Origin: Karalla daura
Lineage: Eukaryota > Chordata > Actinopteri > Chaetodontiformes > Leiognathidae
Assembly (NCBI GenBank): GCA_029224185.1
Contig: CM055197.1
Location: forward strand, 18,699,750 to 18,763,749
Direction of reading: 5' to 3'
Length of the DNA stretch: 64,000 bases
In this document: positions 48,301 through 63,300 of the stretch, piece after piece
Layout of the letters: every line of letters begins with the position of its first letter
Position numbering within the stretch: the first letter of the stretch is position 1
Made by a program: the position numbers and the translations under genes
The notes under the pieces: model-generated
What the model was told of the DNA's origin: nothing
The model's database searches: none
What the model saw: the letters and a program-made list of their open reading frames with translations, nothing else

Positions 48301-51300
48301 TATATTGTATAAATCTATAATGTATTCAGATGTGTTTACACCCATGTTGATTGTTGTGAAGAATGTCTTTATTCTATTTTCTATTTGTCATGACTGAAGT
48401 AGACGCATGGAAGCTCTTCCTTTGGCAAAAATGTTTTTTGTAACTGTCTCTGTTTGTTGTCAGTCACCTAAGCAAAAGGTTTTGTGTGTGTGCGTCCTCC
48501 AACAGGTTGAATCAATTTTCTTCATTGGTCTGTGCTGTGATGCCGATATATCATTCTTTTTTTTCTTCACTTTTTTCGAACAATTTTTTTGTGCATTTGA
48601 TAAAACAAACAAATGTAGCGCTCTTTTTTTTTTTACATCAAACACTTGCCATTTCTTACAACTCTTCCCGTGCCTCTTTTATGTGTCTTGTCTGTGATAT
48701 GTTTTCATGTTGGTCCATGACATGTTGTGATCTTTGTTGGTTTGTAATATCAGCACATGCCATGTCTTCAGTTTTTACTGATTGGTAGTGGGTACATTAC
48801 AACTTTCTGAGTTCAAATTGTCCCCTTGCAGCTTTGAAGCTGCCAGTTCCTCCTTCAGCTACTAACCCTGACGTTCAGAAGCAGGAGACCAAAGAAACAG
48901 TGGAAGGTATGAAGTGGAGATGACATTATGCTACCTTGACTTTAAACTTTGTGTGGTCCTGTCCATCTTGTTAATGGCCTTTGAGTGGCCAGGTGCTGTG
49001 GTGGCCTGTAGAGTCCATGTTGTTCTTTATAGTTTTGTAAATGTATTTACAGGTGCAGTTCTGTTTGCCTCTGCAGAATTAGCAGTTCCGTCTTGTGGGC
49101 TGTCTTTCTTTGCATTTTTTTCTGTTGGGTCTGTCACCTCAGTGTTACATGTGTCATTACAGGATGGCTTTAAAAACCACCAGTTGTCTTTGCATGTCAA
49201 TAGCTTGTGAAGGGCAACTGTTGTATGTAACAGGTATTTGCTGTCCATGTTGTTGCGATGGGAATCAGCTGTACACAGGCGTTTATATTACATATTGTGA
49301 GTCCATTTCCACTTATCATATTTTCATTCCAGCCAAGAAGCACGAAACTCCATCAATAGCTGCTAAAGACAAGAAGCAAGCAATAAATGAGATAGTGGAA
49401 GGTAATTCTTTGCAGATTCTCAGCTTCGCTTGGTTATTTGTCCCATGCGCATTTGTGTACAAGGCATTTCTTTGTTTTAAAATAGGCTGATTCGCGCACA
49501 ACACTGTTGGTCTATGTCTTGGCTGCAGAGTAATGTTTTTAGACGTGAACTTGTTGGTTGACAAACAGTCTTATATGGCGTCTTATTGCTTTTGGCAAAC
49601 TGCTTTTAGGGTAAATATGGTCCTAAAATGGCTATTTCATCTGTCAGCTAGTAAATGTGACTTTTTCATGCTTTCGCTAAAATGTCTCGTCATTATTCAG
49701 ACTTGTGCTATTACAGAGAAAAAACAAAGCTTTATTCTCACCATCTGGGGATATCTGTGGCAATTTGTTGCATGGAGGTTGGCTCATTTGAGTGCAATTG
49801 TTAACATGCGCTGTTACAATTTGAAAGTGTTGTGAAGTGTTGGTAATTTGAAAGCGTGTCCAATGTTCTGTTCAATTTCATAGCTGTGGCAGTGCCATCT
49901 ACTGGACAGACTCCTAAACAACAAGTACTCAAACAGGAAAATGACATAGATTCAGAAGAGTTCAAAGTTGGAGGTGAAGGTAAAGAGACCAGTGTCTGCA
50001 TGGGGACACAGGGAAATGTATCTGTCAGTACTAAGAGCATGAAAGTCATTTGTCTAATTCATCATGAAGAAAATGTGGCCAATACTGCGTCGCCCAGTTG
50101 TATTCAGACTTCCATTTGTGTTGATGCTATATGTTTATGACAGTATTCATATGGCAGTGTGACTGCTATGTATTGTGTTATTGGAAATGACCTGTGAGAA
50201 GAGAAAGAGGGTTTGCTGTTTAAGCTTGTGGCTTTGTTGTTTGTAGCTGCTTCCCTGTCTTATGGAGATTGTTTTACTATCATATCAATGCTAAAGACAT
50301 TCGTACTGTAAATTGTCACCAGTGGCACCTGCCTGATTGTCCTGGGTGACTTGTGTGCTTCACTGGCTTTGGCTGGCTGCTGCTGTCAGGTTAAGGAGCA
50401 CATTTGCAGGATTGTGAGGTTACTGTTGTGTTTTGTCCCAGTTGAAATGGCTGCTGTGGGAAAATCTGCTACACCAGATACACAAAGACAAGGGACCAAA
50501 TCGCCAACAGAAGGTATGCAGAGACCAAATACAGCTGTTTGACTGTTACCAGGTGACAAATCACGGTGTTAAACTGTGAACATCCCCTGGCCCCGGTTGG
50601 ACAAATTCAGCTGACGCTAAAATTGTTATTTTGCATCTGATAACCTCCAGCTGTTGCATTTTGGTATAGTTATCCCATCATGATGCTGTTTCTTATTTTC
50701 AATGGTTTACTACGCATATTCTTACTGGCTGTGGCTCAATGTGACAGTTAGAACTTGATAGGGAGAAACAGCTATAATTTTAAATATCTTAAATTTTGTT
50801 GTTGTAAAACTCGTGATGCCTTTTAATGCCACACACAGCAGGTGAATATGTACCCTTTTGTACAATATTTTGTATTTTGTTATTGGGGAACTTGCATGAT
50901 TGGAGCAAAAGTAAGAATCAATATGTATCTAAGCTACCTTGCTTGATAGATAAATAGATAGAAGGACAGACAGATGGATAGATAGATTGTGGCTGCTGGC
51001 TCTTAGGCTATGCTATTATATTTTAGCCCTGTTGTGAAGTTTCCAAATGCTATAGCTGCTGTGGCTTTTCTGCCTAAGGAATCCAAATAGGATTTGGAAT
51101 ATGAGAGTATCAAGACATAAACTACAGGTATATTGCCTAAGTATCTATGGCCCTATTTTTGTGCTCATGTGAGTAGGTGTCGGACGCCATCTCATGCTGT
51201 GTTTTTTGCTTGGTGGACAAGCTGTTGGTATGTACACTGTATGTCCATTTTTATTTTTCAATGAAAACGTACTGCTCATTGCATGAAAACTGTAATACCT

Positions 51301-54300
51301 GTAAAATGAAGAGCAGAGCTTTTTGGCTGTAAGGGTTTTGGACAAAAGGAACCCATGTCTAGATGTTCTTTGTTGTGGTGACAGATTGCTTAAACACTTG
51401 TGTGGCACATTTTTTAGTTATTGTCTTGTTTGGTCTATTAGTGAGGGTAAATAGATAAACCCAAGTTATTAAGATGTGTTTTCACATCTTATGGGTTTTT
51501 AATAATTTCATAATATCATTGGGAAGTTGGATGGAATGTTGGCAAGCAGATTTTGAGTCTTTGCCAGAGTGCTGATGTAAGGCTATAAAGGTTCTGGTGA
51601 TTTCATTTTTCAGTGTTTTATCTGATTTATTAGTCAGGAAACTCATTCATCTAGAATTTCTATTCTTGCATTTATGCCACTGTTTTACTATAGTATATAA
51701 TTAAGGTCTAATTGAATTTTTCTCCCCAGTGAAGCCTGTCATTTGTCAAGCCAGTAGGCCTAGAGGAGCAATGGAGAGGTCTTGTGGCACTCAGATATTT
51801 TTTATTTCCCATAGTTTTTGCATATTTTGTATGTTATGCAGTTAGACAGGCATGTTGTTGATGTCATGTTCATTTGTGCCAACCACATTTACTGAACTCA
51901 GGATTGCCATTGCCTCGTTTTGTCTTTTTTGACAAAACAAAAGACAGATTTAGGCAACCAACTTTTTCAAATATTATTTCTAGGTCATTGGCTGTGCACC
52001 AGTCTTGTGTGTCTTTGTGTGTGTGTGGGTGGGTGAGTCAAATTGTTCAGAGAATGCTATTGCTCCTTCTAGTTACAGGATACACACTGATGCCTCTCCT
52101 CACTGATTTAATCCCCAGTTCTTCCGGTCATAGTCGTTAAAGACCTGGAGAGCCAGGAAGGTGAGGAGGGCGGAGGCATCATTCTCCACTGTGAGCTTTC
52201 TAAACCTGGACTCTTGGTTGAATGGAAGAAGGAAAATGAAGTGCTGAGCTGTGGAGAGAAGTATCAGATGAAACAAAATGGATCCCATTATGAGCTACAG
52301 ATCTTTGACTTGAGACCTGGAGACACAGGAAGCTACTCTTGCTGTTTAGGGGATACAATGACCTCAGCCTCTCTTGTAGTAAATGGTATGAAAGAAACTA
52401 TGTCATCATCTCATGCCGTCTTCACCCATCAAGTCACCAATTCATCTCATTCCATTCTTTTTCTATTCTTCATCACCATTCTTGACCCTAAGCTGTCGAT
52501 AAACATCATATCATTTCTCCTCATTCAACAGCCACTCCTACTGTATTCACAAAGGAGCTTGAAAGCCAAACCGTTGATGAAGGGGACAGTGTAACATTGC
52601 ACTGTGAGCTTTCGAAACGTGATGTTCCTTTGGAGTGGAGGAAAGGAGAACTTGGTCTTTGTCCTTGTGCCAAGTATGATATAATACAATCAGGACACTT
52701 GGCCTCACTTGTAATCAACCATGTAGACCCAGAGGATTCTGGGAGTTACACGTGTGATACCGGTGCTTGTCAAAGCACTGCGCAAATAGATGTGAAGGGT
52801 ATGCTTTGTAAAGCAAGTTCTTTGTTGTGGAAATGCTTCAGTTGCAAATTAACAGACTCAAAATGTCCCTGTATCTCGCTACATCATATACAAGTCTCTT
52901 CCTTTCATCATTTTAACGTTTCTCCCCACGTTTCGACGATTTCCTTCCCTGCAGCTCAGCCCGTTTTTTTCAAAATCCAGCTGCAAAACCTTAAAAGACA
53001 GGCTGGGGAGAGCGCCTGTCTCCGCTGTGAGACCACAAAGCCAGGAGCCAAGGTGGTCTGGCGGTGTGGAGACAGGGTGCTGGCATCTAGCAGCAAGTAT
53101 CACCTGAAACAGGAAGGAACCAGAGTTGAGCTCGTCATCTATAAACTGCAGAGAGCTGACTCTGGGGAATACTCCTGTGATTCAGGCAGCCAGAGGACCT
53201 CAGCCGTCCTCTCTGTGCTGGGTAGGAGCACTTTTGTGTGGGACTGGTTCTTTCTTAGACCCTCTGGAGTCCCACCTTTCTTCTTGTCTTACACCAACTA
53301 CAACTTGAGCATGAGCGTCTGCCTTTCATTTGGATATCCTGTTTGTCATCTCCTCAACTTTTAGTGATGTAACACACCACATGCACTCTTGCTTTGCAGT
53401 TCACTGGCATTGTAGTTTTCCACAAGCACCTTTCTCTTGAGCTTCACCTTCACATCTCATCATTTTTGTTTGTCTCCTTCGTCTCACATGTTCACATGTA
53501 CTAACTCACCATAGTTGATTTTTCTTCTCTTGGCGCTCGGCGCTCAATAGAAGTCTTTACACGTAATCACACCATGATCACGACTTCCATCTCATCTTTG
53601 TCAAGCAAGCAAGCACCTGAGACAAACATGTAACTATTTCCCTAAAATGTGTTTGTCAAACAGAGGTCGATGTCAACATACTGAAGTTCTTGGAGAGCTG
53701 TGTTGTGTGCGAGGGAGAAGATGTGCACTTTGAGTGTCTAGTGTCGCATGAGGAGGCACCTCTGGCCCAGTGGAAGCTCCAGGATGTGCCACTGCAGAAC
53801 AATGAAATGAACATAATCAAGACGGAGGGCCGGTTACACAGCCTAACACTCAGAGGTGTCACCAAAGCTGACTCAGGAACAGTCACTTTCACAGTGGGTA
53901 ACCACACTTCCACTGCTTCTCTGACTGTTCGAGGTAAGGGAAACATTCTACATCTTGATGAATGCTTATTTTGCTCCTACAGTAACACTTTTAATGTCGT
54001 TAGGGTTTGTCCTCTTCCTTTGGGATGCATTTCCTCAATCCTTTTGTCCTTTTAAGCATCCCAAAACGCTGATGTTTGTGATTTCTTCACTTTTCAACCT
54101 TCCCTCTTCAGACTGCCTTGTTGTGCACCCATCTCACTTTTGTATGCCTGCGTCATACCACGTTTTGTCATAGATCTGAAGCATCACATAGCAAATAGTT
54201 GCATGTTCACTCCTTTATGCAACTAAAAACAATTTTTCTGGATGTCATGAATTTCTATATTTTTGTGATGTCTCCTTGTCCTGAACACTGACAAATGTCA

Positions 54301-57300
54301 AAAATGGCTTGAGTTAAGAGTCCTGCTGGGAAATCTCTGTTGCATGTCACCCCCTTTTTCTGTCATCACATCTGTTTTTGAATATTTCAGCATATGACTT
54401 GATGACGTTCATTTGTTAATCATTTGTCCATCCTCGGATAATGACATGAAAATTCTTTGTTTCAGAGTTGTTGTTATACCCTGTTCAAAACTTTTTGACG
54501 GTATTGAATTGCAAGAATTATGAGTGCAAATAATGCGCGAGTACCATGTGTTGTGGGGTGGCTATGCTTCCCTCGAGGAAATTTTAAACTCGTGTATCCT
54601 AATCGATCATGATCTGTCTGGCAGCCACTCCCATACTGTTCACGAAGGAGCTGCAAAGTGTGGAGGGCACTGAAGGAGACAAGGCCACCCTGTCCTGCGA
54701 GACATCCTGCTCAAATTGCAAGGTGACCTGGCTAAAGGGCTCAACTGTGCTCACCCACGGGGAGAAGTACAGTTTGGAGCAGAAAGCCTCCACCCACATC
54801 CTGATCATACACAAGCTGGATGTGAAGGACAGTGGAGAATACACCTGTGATACAGGGGATAAGAAAAGCACTGCTTCCCTGGCTGTGAAAGGTAAAACAT
54901 CCTATCTTCATCTAAGCTATGTCTCTTGTATCCGCCTGTCATCATCGATACCATTTACATCAACTGGATCAAGTCCTCCACTCGTCATCAGTTTCTCTTG
55001 GATTTAACTGAGCTTCAGTTAAGCGTGTCTATTCTATTATTTGAAATGATGTCCTTAGGATTCATCCTGTTCTATATGTAGTGAATGGATTTTAGCGCAC
55101 ATTTCTAATTTGTGGTGTGGGATATCGCCAGATTGTTCTATAAAAAAGCAAGTGTAAAACCATGTCCTGGTCATGGCTCAGTCTTCTTACCATGCCCCCT
55201 GGATCTCCTTCTAAAAACCTCTGACCTCCCGTCATCCCATTCACCTGCAGAACATGTTCGCATCCTCCGTGAACTCTGCGATACTACTGTGGTCACGGGG
55301 CAAGACGCAGTCTTTGAGGTGGAGTTGTCACACCAAGGAGTGGCAAACGGGGAATGGTGGCTTGGAGACAACCACCTCCAAAATAACGATCTGAATCAAA
55401 TGAGCAGCCAGGGCAGAGTGCACCGTTTGGTCCTCAAGATGGTGACCTCGGATGAATCAGGGGATGTTGCCTTCGTGGTAGGAGAAGAGAAGAGTGTGGC
55501 TAGTCTCCTGGTGGAGGAGAAACCCAAAGGTAAAGGAGGATGACATGGTCACTAGAGATTTTCGCTCTTCAAATCCATCTCCATCGGCCACCAAACAGCT
55601 TTGTCTTGGCAAATGGAAGTCTGCTGGCACCATCATCTCCAACATCCTAACTTCAGATGGATTTGATTGCTTGCATTTAGTGTTTGCTCTAAATAGAAAT
55701 GCAATCCAAATGCTTAAAAAATGCTTTTTAAGAATATAATTTACTATACTGAGAGAGAATTCTCAAAAATTGTAATCACTCCTCCAGTAATCATATATAG
55801 GGCTGTACCGGATAGTCGTAGCCTCTAACCTAAGCAACAATTGAATGCTCTGCTCCCTCTTTTATCACATATGAACACTGTATCTGTTCAAGAACCGTTC
55901 TTCTGTGCAGTTATGGAAAAAGCTTAGCTACAACTATTTCATTGCTTACACAACTTGTTAAGAAGGATTCCAGCAGTGAATACTGTTCTCATTTTCCAAC
56001 CCTAAAGTGATATAAAGTCCAAATCTGAAAATGTACCGGATACTACTTCATGAAAGTCACAACAAACGCTGTAAACTACATGGTAAACTTATTTCTATCT
56101 AAATGGCATTCGGTACACCCCTATACAGCTTCAGTAGTTATGCTCTAAAATTTATGACAGCATAAAATAGTCACTGCATGCATGCATGTATGCATGCATG
56201 TGCTATTGGTTTAATTGCTGTGAAATTATTCAGTTTCTAGAAAAAAGAAAGCATTTCAGTTCTACAGTTTTTAAGTGTAGTTTCGGGTCTCCCATATTTT
56301 CAGTGCTAATACTTGAGAAGCCACACAACACTGTGGCATTAGAGGGCGAAACCGTCACTCTGGCGTGCACCGTCTCTGACCCCAAGGCAACGCTCACCTG
56401 GATCAGAAACAACGTGGCCATTCAAGCAGGTCTCAAGTATGACCTGAGGAACAACAAAGGGTTCCACCAGCTTCGTATCCACAACTTGGTGCCTGATGAC
56501 TCAGGAACGTACACCTGTGACACTGGAGATGCACAGTGTGACGTCACCTTGACTGTGGAAGGTAAAGAGTGATGCTACCGTTAAAAAAAGTTCCTTTGCT
56601 GTCGATCAAATTCAAGAAAGTGGACCAGCATAGCATTGAAACCAAGTGCTGAATTATTCTTGAACTTCTACTTTCCTCTACCCTACATCCTGTCTGGCGT
56701 CACTTGTCATCAACAAAACATGTCTTAAAGTCCCTCTGACATGTTTTGTCTTAGCATCTCAACAATCATCTGATGCCAAAGGCTCCATCTCAACATCTCA
56801 TGCCAAACTTTCCCATTTTAAATTCTCACCAGGTGCACCAGTTTTCTTCCACAAAGAGCTCAAGAACCAGGATGCCATAGAGGGTGATGATATTACCCTG
56901 TGCTGCGAGGTGTCAAAGCCAGGGGTTCATGTTGAGTGGAGGAAGGGAGGCATGGTGCTCCAGCCTGGTAAGAAGTTTAAGATGAGGCAGGAAGGGTGCA
57001 TTCAAGAGCTCTGTATACAGAACGTGGATCCTGAAGACAGCGGCTACTACACCTGTGATGCAGGAGACCAACTCACCACAGCTTCTTTGGCAGTGCAAGG
57101 TAGCCAACCTCAATACTATCAAATCTGTCTTGAAATTCAACCAAGGGTGACTAGCTGATGAATGCTAATGCTGTATTATGCAATATTTTTTTAGAAATAC
57201 AGTAGCTGGTTTGTTTTGAGAACCACATTGTTGTAAACTGTTGCATGGTGTCATTTTCCATTTGCCTTGTGTCTTATGTCTCATTCTGGAACTGCTGATT

Positions 57301-60300
57301 TAGACGCTTGTTTTATACAATGTATGTGTGTATTTTTCACTCAACAGTGAAAGAAGTCCTCATTGTGTGTGGTCTTAAACCCACTGATGTCTTTGTTGGG
57401 GAGTGGGCTACCTTCTCCTGCCAGCTGTCTGGTCAGACACGGGACCAGGTGCAGTGGTGGCTGGATGGCACCTTGCTGGACAACAGTCCTTTCAGTGAGA
57501 TAGCGCTGAGCCAGGGCCACATCCACACACTCACCTTAAAGAACCTGGCTACAGACGACTCTGGCACTGTTGCATTCAGAGCTGGCAGTTTAACATCAAC
57601 AGCCAAGCTTTTAGTCAAAGGTATTATGATCTAATTTGTGGAGACTGAGATGTAGCACATCTCAGTCTCTATGACAGACCCTGCAGAACTTAAATCTATT
57701 AAAAACTCTTACAAACACAATATCTATATTTCATTCTTAATCCCAGTTTGTCAGTGTAGTGCAATGAAGTATTAATGATAGCATGAATGAAGTTTTAATG
57801 ATGGTATGAATGAAGTGTGATGGTTTCTGCAGGGTGTTTCAGACGTTTCAGATTTGAAGTTCATGACTACATTTATTGTGAATGTTTTAACACTGAAGTG
57901 CTTCATTGTGCATGAGCTGCATTATCTCTCATTTCATTATTAATAATAATAGCAGTAGAGAGTTCCTCGCTGTATGCTTTCAAATAACCAAAACATACAA
58001 CTGGGTGCAGCAACACAGGAACTTTTTATCAAGGGAGGAACATCTGAACCAGACTTCAACAATTGGTTTTATGACAAAATATTGTTTTGGCTGATTCTGT
58101 TCCTTCTCCCCTTATGGAATTTTGTTGGACTGTTGAAATATAAAGGTTGATCTAAAATCTGTCTCTCTTAAAAAGTGGGTTTCGTCAAGAAAATAAGGAA
58201 ATCAGACATATTAGAAAATACTCTTAAGAAGTTTAAGATTAATTTTAATATGATTGCTCCAGAGTTACATACTGTTGCCTTTTAGGAAGATGGGTTGAGG
58301 GTTTGATGTTGGTTCTCGTGGGTTGAGTCCAGAGATGAAATTGGGATGAATAGTGAGTATCAATGGTAGTCAATCTAATCGCATTGACCCTGAGATTGGT
58401 GAACCTGTAAGGTGTACCCTGTTTCACCAATATCAACTGACTGATCCTGATTTTTTGTTCTTATAACTACTGCCTTGTATTATTATGTTGTTTCTATAAA
58501 TGGGTTCAAGGCTGCTCTTACGTCCAGGCACAACTAATCCAGGCACAAGACTGCACATGTTAATCTGCTGTCATTCCACTCCAGACTTAATCATCTCCAT
58601 CAGCACCTTTGCTTGCAGCCTAGTCATTTTCTTTCTGTCTCTGCTTGTTACTGACATCTCTGATGTCTCACTGCCATTTGTAATTGAATGCAACACTGAA
58701 TCAAACAAACCTGTCTGTTGAAAGTATGCTCATGGATTGTGACTGACTACCAGTTGGTGATAGTGCTAGTCACTGGTATGAGCATTTTATCAAGTTGTTG
58801 TATGGGAACATATACTTATTGTGGTACTCGTGTGGCATTGTATAAGGCAATAGCATGACGGTGATTATGGGGAAAGGTGCAGGCCATAGTGTCGCTTGAT
58901 AATTCAAAAGATGAATTATATGAATCTGGCATTTTCACTTGGTAGAGAAGGCATAACAGGCTTGGTTTTGGTGATGGTTCAGTTTTATTCAAGTTTTCTG
59001 GTATGGAATGAGCGACGATAGATGTGTTTAGATAAGAAAGTGCTGCTCCACCCACCCATGCAGGCCAGCTGCTATTAAATAACTTCCCCTAGTCCTGCCC
59101 CTAACCTCCAAGCACTAAACCTCTAACCACCCTACCTGATTAGTTTGGCAATTCTATCCTCTTATTATCCCCTCCCTTCATCAGCCACCATCATTTCACA
59201 GCCCTTGATTGTGACATTTACTGACAGTTGGGCTTTTTGACCCCTATTGATTTTTAAAGATCATTATATGTGACTAGTCATATAGTCAATACTTGTGTCA
59301 ATGTTGAATAGTTGCCACTGTGAACTCAATATGCTCAAGAAATATATATAAACATAATTAAATCCATCCCATATGAGAATCATATCTGCATCCATTAAGG
59401 GGTTATAAAGCCCACAGGTCATTCAGCATGTTTATTCTTATTGTTACATCTGATGGCCAAGGCCTGACCCTATGACCCCTGACCCCAACCTCAGATCCCA
59501 CAGTTGAAGTGGTGAGTGATATGGAGGACCTGCGGGTGTTTGAAAACCAACCGGCTGAGTTCATCTGCCAGTTCTCGAGGCCGGTCAAAGCTCAGTGGAA
59601 GAAAGACGGTCAGCCATTGCAGCCTGATGGTCGAAGGGTGGTAGTGGAGCAGGACTGGAATGTTGCTCGCTTGTACATTAGCTGCATATCTGCAGAGGAC
59701 AGGGGCACATATTCCTGTGAAGCAGAGGGAACCTGCGTGGTTGCTTCACTTCATGTGGAAGGTGAGCTTTCTTCCACATGGAAAGAGCACCAACGTTTAG
59801 GGAGTCTCATTTCTCAGTCACATGGCCAAATAAGATAGATTTTTAGAACAAGTCACTTAAGCACTGCCTTTCTTTCTTTCCTTCACTTGTCTCCAGTCAA
59901 ATCCATTGAGATTGTTCAAGGCCTGGAGAACGTTGAGACCTTTGACGGTGGCGAAGCCCTATTTGAGTGTGCGATCTCTCGTCCTGAGAACAAAGATTGC
60001 TGCTGGCTCCTTGATGGGAAACCGGTGAAAGAGTCTCCCAATGCAGAGATCGTGTCATTCGAGAGTGGACGTAGGCACCTGCTCCTGCTGAAAGAGTTGC
60101 GCATGACAGACAGTTGCACAGTGACCTTCAAGGCTGGCAAGGCATCCACATCTGCCCAACTTTCTGTCAAAGGTGAGTCTTTCCAAAAGAGACCCAAACA
60201 AAATTTGGCAGGTTTATTAATATAATTTTATCTCCTGATTTATCCTAATGTAATAGGCTTTGGTTGACTACGTTTTCTATGAATTTTCTTTTGCTAGGCT

Positions 60301-63300
60301 GGCAGCTCGATGTGGTGAAAGGTCTGGAGGACAAGGTGGCTGCAGTGGGAGAGAAAGTGGAGTTTTGTGTGGAGCTCACTGAGCCCGTCCCCGCAAAAGA
60401 AGTAGCTTGGTATTCGAATGGCATTGAGCTCAAACCTAGTGACCTCTGGGCGATGAGAGCCGATGGCTGCTCTTACCGCCTTGTCCTGAGACAAGCCCCT
60501 GTTTTGCCACAGCAGGAAATTACATTTGCTGCTCGAGATGCTCTCTCTATGGCCAAGCTCACCATTATCAGTAAGTGCCTGAAAAAAAAAGTGTTTGGTC
60601 TTTTTTATGTGCGTTTTTCAAATAATTTAAATAACAAAAAAATGGAACTGCTTTTTCTTCCTTCCCATAGCTGCACCTGATCCCCCAGAGGATCCTGAGG
60701 TCCTCAGTAAGACCACCAAGTCTGTCAACCTCTCTTGGTTCACCCCTTTACATGATGGAGGGAGTCCCATTCTGGGCTACAGGGTGGAGATACGCCTGGT
60801 AGACAGTGCCCTATGGCTCCCATGTCATTCGGAACCTGTGTGCAACACAGAGTTTGTGGTTGAAAATCTAACCCCAGGGAGTGGCTACAGGTTTAGAGTG
60901 GCAGCCATCAACAGAGCTGGGACTGGAGAGCCCGTTGAACTCCCTCAGACTGTACAGCTGGGTGAGTGTGAATTTGGTTTAGTTTAATAACTACTGGGCT
61001 TGCTTGTTTGCCAAAGAATTGTGCTTACTTATGTAACACATGAGATGGAAACATGAGATTGAAACTCGTAGCAAAGTGCTTAGACTAAAGCACTTATTAA
61101 ATTATTTATTTACCTCTAACTATACTGTTGTTTTGTTACATGTAGGTGCAAGTATATTCTCATTAACTTCTTAAAACAACATGATAACATTGAAAACTCT
61201 GCTGCTTTTAGCCACAGAGGCAAAACAGGCCGAGACTGAGGCATTGGGGCAGCCCAGTCTCCCCCCAGAAGCTGCCGAAGAAGGTGACCTCCACGAGCTG
61301 TGGGAAGAATCAGCCAAGAAGCGGCGCATGAGTCGTGAGCCCACCTTGGACTCCATTACTGAAGAGGACGATGGTAAAGGTGGTCAAAAAAAATCTGATC
61401 ATAAGGAGTCAGAAACAATGGAAATCAAAAAGGTAGAGATAGAACAGGCTGTCGTGTCAAAAAAGCAAAAGGACTTGAGCACCAGCTCTGAGGACGAGTC
61501 TGCGTCAGGGGGTCCAACACTTGTGTCCTACCTGAAGAAAAGCAGCAAGACCTCTGTCACAGCCACCTCTGAGACTGAGACTCTGTCTGCTGAGAGGTTC
61601 TTTGCGCATTTCCAGGTGGCAGAGGAGAGCACAGTGCAGAAGACAGAGGTCGTAACAACCACAATTCAGCAGACAAATGTGTCTGCAGTGGAGACTGACA
61701 TCAAGGAGAAAAGTACTGAGGATGAGCCAGAGCTCAGAGACGCTGCCATAAAGATTCAAGCTGCATTCAAGGGATACAAGACCCGCAAAGACATGCGACC
61801 AGTCTTTAAAGAGGTGTTCAAAGACCAGACAAAAGAGCCCAATGGCAACATTCAACTAGAATGTGTAACAGATGGTAAGCCAGATAAAGTGCAGTGGCTG
61901 AAGGATGGAGAACCACTGGCAGACGGCAAACACCATCATATTGACATCTACAACGATGGGACTTGCTCACTGATCATCCCTGCCATCACCACAAAGGACA
62001 CTGGCGTTTACACATGTGAAGTCACCAACAAGTTCGGAGTCTCCTCTCACAGTGCTAAAATCACAGTGGGGACGTCGAGAGAATCATCTGGCCGACGGCC
62101 GCTAACAGTGGGCTACAGCGCCGACAGCGAGGCCGAGAGCTCCTCGGGAAGCGAGATGGACGAGTCTCTGAGGCAGGCCAGTCGGCGTCTGCGCCGGCTG
62201 CTGCGCACGCGTCTTCCTCCGGATGTTCTGGAAGAGCCATTTGTCAGCGCGGACGAAGGAGACCTGCATCCGCCGGATCCTCACTCTTATCGGGAGGATG
62301 AAAACTACATTTACATTCGCTTTGACTCACGGGCAGATGCTGAGGTTGCTTCCAAGAGGTTCCAGGAGATGTTCACAGTCCACGGGGTTCCCGTGGAGAC
62401 CACCATCTTGGAAGCGGGGCATCTCAAGGTAGAGCTGCGAATTAAAAAGATGGGCTACTCACAAGATGGCACACAGACCCCCACGCAAGAAAGACAACCT
62501 CCTGCATTGCTGACTGGAGCCCCGGGTAAAGAATTATTATTCACTTCAAAAGTTATAATCTGAGAATTGGCACTCCTGGGATGATCATGTGCTCTGCACC
62601 ATGTCTCCTTTCAACTTTCTACCCTGCTGTGTTTTATGTTGTGTGCTAAATACTGCACCACTGTCTCTCCTTTTGCCCTTGTGAACCAGCCGCCCCAGTG
62701 TTCTTGACAGAGCTGCGAAGTCAGGATGTTCCTGATGGCTATCCAGTCAGCTTCGACTGCGTTGTTATTGGCAAGCCCCCTCCCACAGTTCGCTGGTATA
62801 AGGATGGAAAACAGCTGGAGGAGAACGACCATTACATGATAAATGAGGACCAGGAGGGCTGCCACCAGCTCATTATAACCACTGTGTTGCCCACTGACAT
62901 GGGGGTCTACCGCTGCACGGCTGAAAACAGCAGTGGCATCGCGGCCACCAAGGCTGAACTCAGGGTCGACAGTGAGTACACGTGTATCATAAAGAGACAA
63001 ACTTTTGCACAAACAACTGTTCGCTGTTCAATTCAAAGGCATTTATAAAAAATGTCCACATTGTAAATGACGGACCTTTCTTTGCATACACATCTTACTG
63101 CTTTCACTTACTCTTCACTCACTGATGTTCATTATTTCTCTTCCTCAGTGTCCTGCAGCTCAGATTATGACACTGCTGCTGATGCCACTGAGACTTCTTC
63201 TTATGTTAGTGCCAAGGGCTACCTATCCAGGTGAATTCACTAGGAGTGGTCTTTTATGGTGCTGAAAAGCCTATTGATACAATGCTGTATATATTTAGCA

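Noticed and set aside
48407..48788. Overlapping Phe/Cys-rich frames downstream of array B
   Set aside because: They run through T-rich intron sequence and lack acceptor/donor pairs in phase 1.
49706..49760. Acceptor-like ATTACAG followed by Lys-rich codons (EKKQS)
   Set aside because: The frame turns hydrophobic and has no G/GT donor. Not a linker exon.
51730..51781. Exon-like stretch after CCCCAG starting VKPVICQASRPRG
   Set aside because: No donor in the required phase 1 (the only GT leaves phase 2), and no resemblance to Ig or linker exons beyond the first residues.
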